Position numbers and translations under genes: made by a program
Source of the DNA: Halocaridina rubra
Lineage: Eukaryota > Arthropoda > Malacostraca > Decapoda > Atyidae
Assembly: GCA_037179515.1 (NCBI GenBank)
Contig: JAXCGZ010002267.1
Coordinates: forward strand, 1 to 64,000
Reading direction: 5' to 3'
DNA length: 64,000 nt
Notes under the pieces: generated by a model
Seen by the model: only the letters and a program-made list of their open reading frames with translations
What the model was told of the DNA's origin: nothing
Database searches by the model: none
In this document: one piece after another, positions 55,116-64,000 of the stretch
Position numbering within the stretch: the stretch's first letter is position 1
How the letters are laid out: each line of letters starts with the position of its first letter

Positions 55116-57850
55116 TTGTTATACACAAATGCTGATGGATCAGCTGGTAAGGCAGTAGAATTAAAAGATAGGATTCACAACAGTAAGGCAGATATAGTAG
55201 CAATTACAGAGACTAAGTTGAGTGAGGACATAAACAGTGTCACAGTTTCCCCTAAGGACTTCAGAATATTAAGGGTTGAAAGATCTGAGAGGACTGGTGG
55301 AGGGATAGCGCTGCTCATAAGTACAAGGATTCAAGTTGAAGAATTAACTTGGCTATAGAAAGTGAGTTCAAGGAATTTCTTGTTGCTCGCATAAATACTG
55401 GGTCAGAGAGCATTATAATAACTGTTGTATATAGCCCACCAAAGACCCAGAATAGGCTAGAAGTTTATGAGGAAAGTTATATAGGTACTATTGAAGTCAT
55501 AAACTCAGTTGTTAACATGACACGGGAGAGAAAATGTAGGAGTTTGATTATGGGAAATTATAATCATAAAGAGATAGATTGGATAAATCTTGACCCACAC
55601 AGTGGTGAGGACTCATTCGGGGCAAGATTCCTAGATTGCGTACAAGGGAAATTCCTACACCAACATGTAGTAGAACCAACGAGGGCCAGGGGTGGGGATG
55701 AGCTATCACTACTTTATCTAGCATTCACAGAAAATATGTTGGATATCGAAAAACTTGAGTATGAACCACCAATTGGAAAGAGTGACAACTGTGTGTTGTT
55801 GATGGAGTATATCATTGAAGATATTCTTCCTGAGAGTAGAGGCACTGAGGACATGAGGAGGAACTATCCGAAAGGAGATTACATCAAAATGAACCTTATT
55901 TTACAAGAAATCTGTACAAGAAATGTACGACTTCTTTTGTGAGAAATATGGGAAGCTAGTAGATTGCTGTATACCTTTCACCAAAGTAGGTGTAATTCAT
56001 GCCAGAGAGAAATGGTTCAATAATGAGTGTAAAAGAGCTAAGGAGTGGAGAGACAAATGCTGGAAAAGGTATAGGAGGAGCAAAAACATAAATGCCTGGC
56101 AAACCTACAAAAGAGCAAGAAATGATTACCTAAGTAAAAGGAGAGAGGTAGAGAGAGACTATGAGAGGGACATCAACAGGAAGGCTAAAGAAAATTCCAA
56201 GCTTTTCCACAGCTTCATCAGTGGAAAACTGAAGGTAAATGAACTGATTTTAAGGGTAAAGAGAGAGGATGGAAGCATCACTGAGTCGGATGAAGAGATC
56301 TGCAAAGAACTGAACAAGGAGTTTCAGTCAGTATTTACAGTAGAAGATACCCCACCCCCTCAGATTGCAGAGATAGAAGCTCAAGGGCCGGTATTAGAGA
56401 ACATCAGCCTTAGAGCCACAGAGGTATGCAAAGCGCGGAGGAAGTTAGATGTTCATAAAGCTACAGATCCTAATGATATATCCCCTCATGTATTTAAAAA
56501 ATGCACAAACTCAATATCAGTGGCACTAAGTATCATATTTAAAAAGTCACTGGAGTCAGGGGAGATTCCAAGATGCGGGAAACAAGCAAATGTGATACCT
56601 ATCTTCTAAAAGGGAAGGAGGGATATGGCTCTGAACTATAGACCAGTTTCCTTGACCAGCATAGTTTGCAAAGTTATGGAGAAACTACTAAGCAAACATA
56701 TCCCTCTTCACTTGGAATCCTTCAACTTTTATTCAGCGAGGCAACATGGCTTCAGAGAAGGTAGATCAACAGTAACAGACTTATGAGAATTTTATGATGA
56801 GGTAAGCCGAATCTTGCAGGAAAGAGAGAACTGGGCAGATTGCATATTCCTAGATTTCTAGAAAGCGTTGACACTGTTCCATATGGGAGACTTATTAGGA
56901 AGCTGCAAGCAATGGCTAGAATAGGTGGAAATATCTTGGAATGGATAAAAACTTACTTAGAAGGAAGGGAACAGAGGATTAGAGTAAGACACTCAGTGTC
57001 TGAATGGAGAAGAGTTAGTAGTGGAGTTCCACAGGGTTCAGTTTTAGGGCCACTTTTGTTCCTTGTATATGTAAATGACCTACCAGAGTCTGTAAATTCA
57101 TTCATGAATATGTTTGCAGATGATTCAAAGGTTGTGAAGAAAGTAAAAATTGAGAACAAAGCTAGAGAAGTTCAAGAAGATCTAAATAGTCTGCACGAGT
57201 GGTCAGAAAACTGGCTAATGAATTTCCATACTTCAGAATGTAAGGTAATGAGAATGAGATTGGGTACAAGTGTAAGAAAGCCCAAGCTTGACTACTCGGT
57301 GGCTGGAGTACAACTTTAAGAGACAGAAAATGAGAGAGATTTAGCAGTAAACATACAGGCAGATTTGTCTCCAGAAATACATATAAATGGCATAGTGAGG
57401 GCATCATATGCCTTCTTATCAAATGTAAAGGTAGCCTTCAGGCACATGGACAAGGAAATGTTCAGAAATATTTATGTAACCTATGTGAGGCCAAAACTTG
57501 AATATGCAGCCCTCTTTTGGAATCTGCACTTGAAAAAGCACATAGCTAAGCTTGAAAAAGTTCAAAGACATGCCACGAAACCGGTGCCAGAAATACATAA
57601 TCTCAGTTATGATGAGAGGCTGAGGGAATTAGACTTACCATCACTCGAAGCTAGAAGATTGAGGGGGATATAGTGACAGTCTATAAATTCCTTCATGGTT
57701 ATGAAGGAGTGGATAGGGATCGATATTTTAATATGGCTGGCTCTAGAACTAGAGGTCATAGATTGAAACTTTGTAAGAAAACTTCTTTGCAGGATGTAAG
57801 GAAATACTTCTTCAGTGTAAGAGTAGTTGATAATTGGAGGTAGTTAATGG
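55116..57850 (+). pseudogene. CR1-like ORF2: endonuclease and reverse transcriptase, decayed
   Basis: Endonuclease: YTNADGSAGKAVELKDRI, IVAITETKLSED, and after a frame break SIIITVVYSPPK, LIMGNYNHKEIDW (GDFN is usual) and GKSDNCVLLMEY (SDH is usual), so two catalytic positions differ from copies 2 and 4. Reverse transcriptase: PNDISPHVFKKCT, an in-frame stop near 56607, FLDF, SGVPQGSVLGPLLFLVYVND and MFADDSKVVKKV, thumb from 57365. Frame breaks near 56700-56840, 57318 and 57670. Confidence 0.8.
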
Positions 57851-57974
57851 TATCCCAATCCATAGTTTTAAGGACAATTATGATAAGTATCACTAAGTAT
57901 AAAATGGAACCGATCAGGAGACAGGAAGATATGAGCTTTGAGCTCTTTCCCGTAAACACAATTAGGTAATCAAA

Positions 57975-60509
57975 CATAAATTATGGATCAGAGAGCATTA
58001 TAATAACTGTTGTATATAACCCACCAAGGAACCAGAATAGACTAGAAGTTTATGAGGAAAGTCATATAGGTACTATTGAAGTCATAAACTCAGTTGTTAA
58101 CATGGCACGGGAGAGAAAACGTAGGATTTTTATTATGGGAGATTTTAATCATAAAGAGATAGATTGGATAAATCTTGACCCACACAGTGGTGAGGACTCA
58201 TTCAGGGCAGGATTCCTAGATTGCGTACAAAGGAATTTCCTACACCAACATGTAATGGAACCAACGAGGGCCAGGGGTGGGGATGAGCTATCACTACTTG
58301 ATATAGTGTTCACAGATAATGTGTTGTATATTAAAAATATTGAGTATGAGCCACAAGCTGGAAAGAGTGACCACTTTGTGTTGTTGATGGAGTATATCAT
58401 TGAAGATATTCTTCCTGAGAGTAGAGGCAATGAGGACATGAGGAGGAACTATCCGAAAGGAAATTACATCAAAATGAATGAGCTTTTTGCAGTTATTGAC
58501 ACGAAAACCCTATATTACAACAAATCTCTACAAGAAATGTATGACATCGTTTGTGAGAAATAAGGAAAGATAGTAGATTGCTGCATACTTTTCACCAAAG
58601 TAGGTGTAATACAAGCCAGAGAGAAATGGTTCAATAATGAGTTTAAAAGAGCTAAGGAGTGGAGAGACAAATGCTGGAAAAGGCATAGGAGGAGAAAAAA
58701 CATAAATGCCTGGCAAACGTACAAAAGGGCAAGAAATGACTACCTAAGTAAAAGGGGAGAGGCAGAGAGAGACTATGAGAGGGACATCACCAGGAAGGCT
58801 AAAGAAAATCCCAAGCTATTCCACAACTTTATCAGAGGAAAACTGAAGTTAAAAGAACAGGTTTTAAGGCTTAAGAGAGAGGCTGGAAGCATCACTGAGA
58901 CGGATGAAGAGATCTGCAAAGATTTGAACAAGGAGTTTCAGTCAGTATTTACAGTAGAATATACCCCACTCCCTCAGATTGCAGAGATAGAAGCTCAAGG
59001 ACCGGTATTAGAGAACATTAACCTTACAGCCACAGAGGTATGCAAAGCGCTGATGGAGTTAGATGTTCAAAAAGCTACAGGCCCTTATGACAATCCACTC
59101 ATGTACTTAAGAAATGCGCAAACTCAATATCAGTGACACTAAGTATCATATTTAAAAAGTCACTGGAGTCAGGGGAGATTCCAAGATGCTGGAAACAAGC
59201 AAACATGATACCTATCTTCAAAAAGGGAAGTAGGGACACAGCTCTGAACTTTAGACAAGTTTCCTTGACCAGCATAGTTTGCAAAGTAATGGAGAAACTA
59301 CTAAGGAAACATATCCCTCTTCATTTGGAATCCTTCATCTTTTGTCAGTGAGGCAACATGGCTTCAGAGAGGGTAGATCAACAGTAACAAACTTATTAGA
59401 ATTTTATGATGAGGTAAGCCGAATCTTACAGGAAAGAGAGGACTGGGCAGATTGCATATTCCTAGACTTCCAGACAGCGTTTGACACTGTTCCACATGGG
59501 AGACTTATTAGGAAGCTGCAAGCAATGGCTAGAATAGGTGGAAATGTCTTGGAATGGATAAAAACTTACTTAGAAGGAAGGGAACCGAGGCTTAGAGTAA
59601 GACACTCAGAGTCTAAATGGAGAAGAGTTAGTAGTGGAGTTCCACAGGGTTCTGTTTTAGGGCCACTTTTGTTCCTTGTATATGTAAATGACCTACCAGA
59701 GTCTGTAAATTCATTCATGAATATGTTTGCAGATGATGCAAAGATTGTGAAGAAAGTAAGAAACGAGAACAATGGTAGAGATCCTCAGGAGGATCTAAAT
59801 AGTCTGCATGAGTGGTCAAAAAAGTGGCTAATGAAATTCAATACTTCAAAATACAAGGTAATGAGAATGGGTACAAGTGCAAGAAGGCCCAAGCTTGACT
59901 ACTCGGTGGCTGGAGTACAACTTCAAGAGACAGAAAATGAGAGAGATCTAGGAGTAAACATACTGGCAATTTTGTCTCCAGAAATACATATATATGGCAT
60001 AGTAAGAGCTGCATATGCATTCTTATCAAATGTAAGGGTAGCCTTCAGGCACATGGACAAGGAAAAGCACATAGCCAAGCTTGAAAAAGTTCAAAGACAT
60101 GCCACGAAACTGGTGCCAGAAATACGCAATCTCATTTATGATGAGAAGCTGAGGGAATTAGACTTACCATCACTCGAAGCTAGAAGATTGAGGGGGGATA
60201 TGGTGACAGTCTTTAGACTCCTTCATGATTATGATAGAGTGGATAGGGATCAATATTTTGATATGGCAGGCTCTAGAACTAGAGGTCATAGCTTGAAGTT
60301 TCGTAAGAAAACTTCTTTGCAGGATGTAAGGAAATACTATTTCAGTGTACGAGTAGTTGATAATTGGAATTGGCTAAGCGAGGAGGTAGTTAATGCTATC
60401 TCAATCAATAGTTTTAAGGACAGGTATGATAAGTATCACTACTTAGAAAATTGAACCGATCAGGATACGGAAAGCTACGAGCTTTGGGTTCTTTCCCATA
60501 AACACAATT
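57975..60509 (+). mobile_element. CR1-like LINE copy 4
   Basis: Starts within the endonuclease directly at the 3' tail of copy 3 and ends in the 3' UTR (CACAATTTAATG at about 60500-60512). It keeps GDFNHKEIDW and SDHFVLLMEY. Confidence 0.82.
57990..60454 (+). pseudogene. CR1-like ORF2 of copy 4, with internal deletion
   Basis: Endonuclease 58102-58563 with IMGDFNHKEIDW and KSDHFVLL, stop at 58561. Connecting helix and palm start 58620-59136. A 391-codon open stretch 59279-60454 carries RQHGFREGRSTVTNLLEF, FLDFQTAFDTVPHG, GVPQGSVLGPLLFL, MFADDAKIVKKV and the full C-terminus to YDKYHYLEN. At about 60064 the sequence jumps from HMDKE to KHIAKLEK, an in-frame loss of about 27 codons (the FRNIYVTYVRPKLEYA block) relative to sister copies. 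Confidence 0.82.
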
Positions 60510-60653
60510 TAATGCTATCTAAATCCATAGTTTTAAGGACAGGTATGATAAGTATCACTAAGTATAAAATGGAACCGATCAGGAGACGGGAAGATACGAG
60601 CTTTGGGCTCTTTCCCGTAAACACAATTAGGTAATCACAATTAGGTAATCACA
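60510..60653 (+). mobile_element. CR1-like LINE, 3'-terminal fragment only
   Basis: About 140 bp from VNAISIHSFKDRYDK-equivalent sequence to two terminal units ACAATTAGGTAATC. It lies between the tail of copy 4 and the start of copy 5. Confidence 0.75.
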
Positions 60654-61300
60654 CACCCTCCAGAAATACATCTGAATGGCATAGTAAGGGCAGTATATGC
60701 ATTCTTATCAAATTTAAGGGTAGCCATCAGGCACATAGACATGGAAATGTTCAGAAATATTTATGTAACCTATGTGAGGCCAAAACTCGAATGCGCAGCC
60801 CCCTTTTGAAATCCACACTTGAAAAAGCACATAGCTAAGCTTAAAAAAGTTCAAAGACATGCCACGAAACTGGTGCCAGAAATACACATTCTCAGTTATG
60901 ATGAGAGGCTGAGGGAATTAGACTTACCATCACTCGAAGCTAGAAGATTGAGGGGGGATATGGTGACAGTTTTTAAATTCCTTAATGGTTATGAAAGAGT
61001 GGATAGGGATCGATATTTTGATATGGCTGGCTCTAGAACTAGAGGTCATAGTTTGAAGCTTCGTAAGAAAACTTCTTTGCAGGATGTAAGAAAATGCTTT
61101 TTCAGTGTAGGAGTAGTTGATAATTGGAATTGGCTAAGCGAGGAGGTAGTTAATGGTATCTCAATCCATAGTTTTAAGGACATTTATGATAAGTATCACT
61201 AGGTATAAATTGGAACCGATCAGGGGAAGGGAAGATACGAGCTTTGGGCTCTTTCCCATAAACACAATTAGGTAAGTACCATTATTTAAGTACACACACA
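60654..61300 (+). mobile_element. CR1-like LINE copy 5, 3' part
   Basis: Begins in the thumb region (CCAGAAATACAT), has a TGA where tryptophan is expected near 60807, then an open stretch 60819-61202 with RHATKLVPEIHILSYDERL and VVDNWNWLSEEVVNGIS. Ends CACAATTAGGTAAGTACC at about 61280. Confidence 0.8.
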
Positions 61301-61310
61301 AGAGCCATCA

Positions 61311-63618
61311 CTACTTGATTTAGTATTCACAGATAATGTGTTGTATATTGAAAAAATTGAGTATAAACCACCAAGTGGAAAGAGTGACCACAGTGTGTTG
61401 TTGATGGAGTATATCATTGAAGATATTCTGCCTGAGAGTAGAGGCACTGATTACAAGAGGAGGAACTATCCGAAAGGAGATTACATCAAAATGAATGAGC
61501 TTTTTGCAGTTATTGACTGGAGAACCTTATTTTTCAACAAATCTGTACAAGAAATGTATGGCATCTCTTGTGAGAAATATGGGAAGATAGTAGATTGCTG
61601 CATACCTGTCACCAAAGTAGGTGTAATTCATGCCAGAGAGAAATGATTCGATAATGAGTGTAAAAGAGCTAAGGAGTGGAGAGACAATTGCTGGAAAAGG
61701 TATAGGAGGAGAAAAAACATAAATGCCTGGCAAACCTACAAAAGAGCAAGAAATGACTACCTAATTAAAAGGAGAGAGGCAGAGAGAGACTATGAGAGGG
61801 ACATCACCAGGAAGGCTAAAGAAAATCCCAAACTTTCCTACAGCTTTATAAAAGGAAAACTGAATGTAAAAGAACAGGTTTTAAGGCTAAAGAGAGCGGA
61901 TGGAAGCATCACTGAGACAGATGAAGAGATCTGCAAAGAATTGAACAAGGAGTTTCAGTCAGTATTTACAGTAGAAAATACCCCACTCCCTCAGATTGCA
62001 GAGATAGAATCTCAAGGGCCGGTATTAGAGAACATCAACCTTACAGCCACAGAGATATGCAAAGCGCTGATGGATTTAGATGTTCATAAAGATACAGGTC
62101 CTGATGACATATCCCCCCATGTACTTAAAAAATGCGCAAACTCAATATCAGTGGCACTAAGTATCATATTTAAAAAGTCACTGGAGTCAGGGGAGATTCC
62201 AAGATGCTGGAAACAAGCAAATGTGATACCTATCTTCAAAAAGGGAAGGAGGGATACGGCTCTGAACTATAGACCAGTTTTCTTGACCAGCATAGTTTGC
62301 AAAGTTATGGAGAAACTACTAAGGAAACATATCCCTCTTCACTTGGAATCCTTCAACTTTTTGTCAGTGAGGCAACATGGCTTCAGAGAAGATAGATCGA
62401 CAGTAAAAAACTTATTAGAATTTTATGATGAGGTAAACCGAATCTTACAGGAAAGAGAGGGCTGGGCAGATTGCATATTCCTAGACTTCCAGAAAGCGTT
62501 TGACACGGTTCCATATGGGTGACTTATTAGGAAGCTGCAAGCAATAGCTAGAATAGGTGGAAATGTCTTGGAATGGATAAAAACTTGCTTAGAAGGAAAG
62601 GAACAGAGGGTTAGAGTAAGACACTCAGTGTCTGAATAGAGAAGAGTTAGTAGTGGAGTTCCACAGGGTTCAGTTTTAGGGCCACTTTTGTTCCTTGTAT
62701 ATGTAAATGACCTACCAGAGTCTGTAAATTTATTCATGAATATGTTTGCAGATGATGCAAAGATTGTGAAGAAAGTAGGAAACGAGAACAATGGTAGAGA
62801 ACTTCAGGAAGATCTAAATAGTCTGCATGAGTGGTCAAAAAAGTGGCTAATGAAATTAAATACTTCAAAATGTACGGTAATGAGGATGGGTACAAGTGCA
62901 GGAAGGCCCAAGCTTGACTACTCGGTGGCTGGAGTACATCTTCAAGAGACAGAAAATGAGAGAGATCTAGGAGTAAACATACTGGCAGATTTGTCTCCAG
63001 AAATACATATAAATGGCATAGTAAGGGCAGCATATGCATTCTTATCAAATGTAAGGGTAGCCTTCAGGCACATGGACAAGGAAATGTTCAGAAATATTTA
63101 TGTAACCTATGTGAGGCCAAAACTCGAATATGCAGCCCCCTTTTGGAATCCACACTTGAAAAAGCACATAGCTAAGCTTGAAAAAGTTCAAAGACATGCC
63201 ACGAAACTGGTGCCAGAAATACGTAATCTCAGTTATGATGAGAAGCTGAGGGAATTAGACTTACCATCACCCAAAGCTAAAAGATTGAGGGGGGATATGG
63301 GTACAGTCTTTAAATTCCTTAATGGTTATGGTAGAGTGGAAAGGGATCGATATTTTGATATGGCTGGCTCTAGAACTAGAGGTCATAGTTTGAAGCTTCG
63401 TAAGAAAACTTCTTCGCAGGATGTAAGGAAATACTTTTTCAGTGTAAGAGTAGTTGATAATTGGAATTGGCTAAGCGAGGAGGTAGTTAATGCTATCTCA
63501 ATCCATAGTTTTAAGGACAGGTATGATAAGTATCACTAAGTATAAAATGGAACCGATCAGAAGACGGGAAGATACGAGCTTTGGGCTCTTTCCCGTAAAC
63601 ACAATTAGGTAATTACAA
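61311..63618 (+). mobile_element. CR1-like LINE copy 6
   Basis: Starts near the end of the endonuclease ([19 protein letters not shown] at about 61380-61440) and runs to two terminal repeat units at 63599-63618. This copy is the closest in form to copy 2. Confidence 0.85.
61338..63539 (+). pseudogene. CR1-like ORF2 of copy 6
   Basis: Open blocks 61338-61646, 61941-62522 and 62688-63539. TGA for tryptophan at 61644-61646 (REK-stop), TGA at 62520-62522 and TAG at 62637-62639 are single-base lesions. Motifs: VHKDTGPDDISPHVLKKCA, WKQANVIPIFKKGRRDTALN, QHGFREDRSTVKN, FLDFQKAFDTVPYG, MFADDAKIVKKVGNENNG, FRNIYVTYVRPKLEYAAPFW and VVDNWNWLSEEVVNAISIHS. Confidence 0.83.
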
Positions 63619-63619
63619 T

Positions 63620-63740
63620 TAGATATGGCAGTCAACTCCCGAATCCTGTGTGACCTACACTCGGAATTTTCAATTGCAATTGCATTAGTTCTATTCTTGT
63701 TGTCCTTGGACAACCAAGTACAATATTCATTCTCTCATTT
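63620..63740 (-). mobile_element. I-clade-type LINE fragment (copy C)
   Basis: Matches 11803-11890 of copy A in the same orientation ('atatggcagtc', 'cctacactcggaat', 'cttgttgtccttggacaac' words). Only about 120 bp remain, joined directly to the tail of CR1-like copy 6. Confidence 0.65.
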
Positions 63741-63767
63741 ATGAACACGGAGCGAGTAAGCGAGCGT

Positions 63768-63882
63768 GTTATTACCTAATTATGCTTATGGAAAAGAGTC
63801 CCAAGTGAGTAACTTCCCGTCTCCTGGTCGGTTCTATTTTGTGCTTAGTGATACTTATCACACTCGTCCTTAAAACTATGTG
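63768..63882 (-). mobile_element. CR1-like LINE copy 7, 3' end only
   Basis: Reverse complement of the family 3' UTR, from TTATTACCTAATTATGCTTA to GTCCTTAAAACTATG. Truncated at about 63882 where a further minus-strand copy begins. Confidence 0.75.
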
Positions 63883-63884
63883 TA

Positions 63885-64000
63885 ATTATTACCTAATTGT
63901 AATTACCTAATTGTGTTTTCGTGGAAGAGCCCAAAGCTGGTATCTTAGCGTCTCCTGATCGGTTCCATTTTATACTTAGTGATACTTATCATACCTGTCC
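63885..64000 (-). mobile_element. CR1-like LINE copy 8, 3' end, continues beyond the window
   Basis: Two complemented terminal units (ATTACCTAATTGTAATTACC, 63888-63915) followed by the 3' UTR up to the window edge at ATACCTGTCC. Confidence 0.8.

Larger units (their letters stand above)
54010..57970 (+). mobile_element. CR1-like LINE copy 3, longest copy with ORF1
   Basis: Carries ORF1 remnants (about 54130-55112), ORF2 endonuclease (55116-55942) and reverse transcriptase (55923-57850), ending in ACAATTAGGTAATC at 57957-57970. The 5' limit is approximate. Many stops and frameshifts. Confidence 0.82.

Overview
The window reads as eukaryotic, most likely arthropod, and probably a decapod crustacean. 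The signs are very dense microsatellites ((TA)n, (GA)n, (ATT)n), short TTAGG-type tracts, invertebrate retroelement families (copia, Mag-like Ty3/gypsy, BEL/Pao, RTE-like, I-clade and CR1-like LINEs), a tRNA-derived SINE and a mariner-type MITE. The taxon is inferred; no host gene here is diagnostic. There are no bacterial-style operons, no CRISPR array and no rRNA. Only one host gene is supported: a small spliced minus-strand gene (about 7.37-8.58 kb) whose N-terminus resembles the ribosome biogenesis factor RBIS/C8orf59 (DUF4665).

Layout. 0-10.4 kb: a SINE, a complete but decayed Ty1/copia element (1942-6855, matching LTRs, TSD TTAGT), the RBIS-like gene, a MITE, dispersed repeats and two poly(A)-tailed retrocopies. 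10.4-14.4 kb: a 5'-truncated I-clade LINE (minus) and an RTE-like LINE (plus). 14.6-34.2 kb: one old I-clade LINE copy (minus) broken by two insertions. The first is a 5'-truncated RTE-like LINE (14824-16084, 10-bp TSD). The second is a 17.35-kb block that is a single BEL/Pao element (TSD ATAAC). The left LTR of that BEL element is itself split inside its TA tract by a near full-length I-clade LINE (about 16.4-25.0 kb), and the reverse transcriptase of this LINE contains six head-to-tail copies of a 553-bp segment. The BEL leader carries a 2.7-kb array of hairpin-rich repeats with an 862-bp higher-order period. 35-47.7 kb: a decayed Ty3/gypsy element broken by a young Mag-like gypsy element (35986-40892, LTRs differing at one base, TSD AACAG) and by a 2,094-bp TG...CA insertion with TSD GAAGA. 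48.4-64 kb: a chain of CR1-like LINE copies, mostly plus strand and abutting tail to head, plus microsatellites and an open I-clade ORF2 fragment.

How it works together. The window records retrotransposon nesting rather than a gene pathway. Target-site duplications and restored reading frames give a relative order of insertions: I-clade LINE, then BEL, then a second I-clade LINE, then the 553-bp amplification; and gypsy 2 before the Mag-like element. Nearly every transposon reading frame has stops or frameshifts. The exceptions are the Mag-like gag-pol, with one in-frame TAG and an in-frame RNase H gap, and the 528-residue C-terminal half of an I-clade ORF2.

All calls were made by eye from sequence and conceptual translation. 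Element boundaries without TSD support are approximate, and clade names are judgements from motif order, not from a phylogeny.
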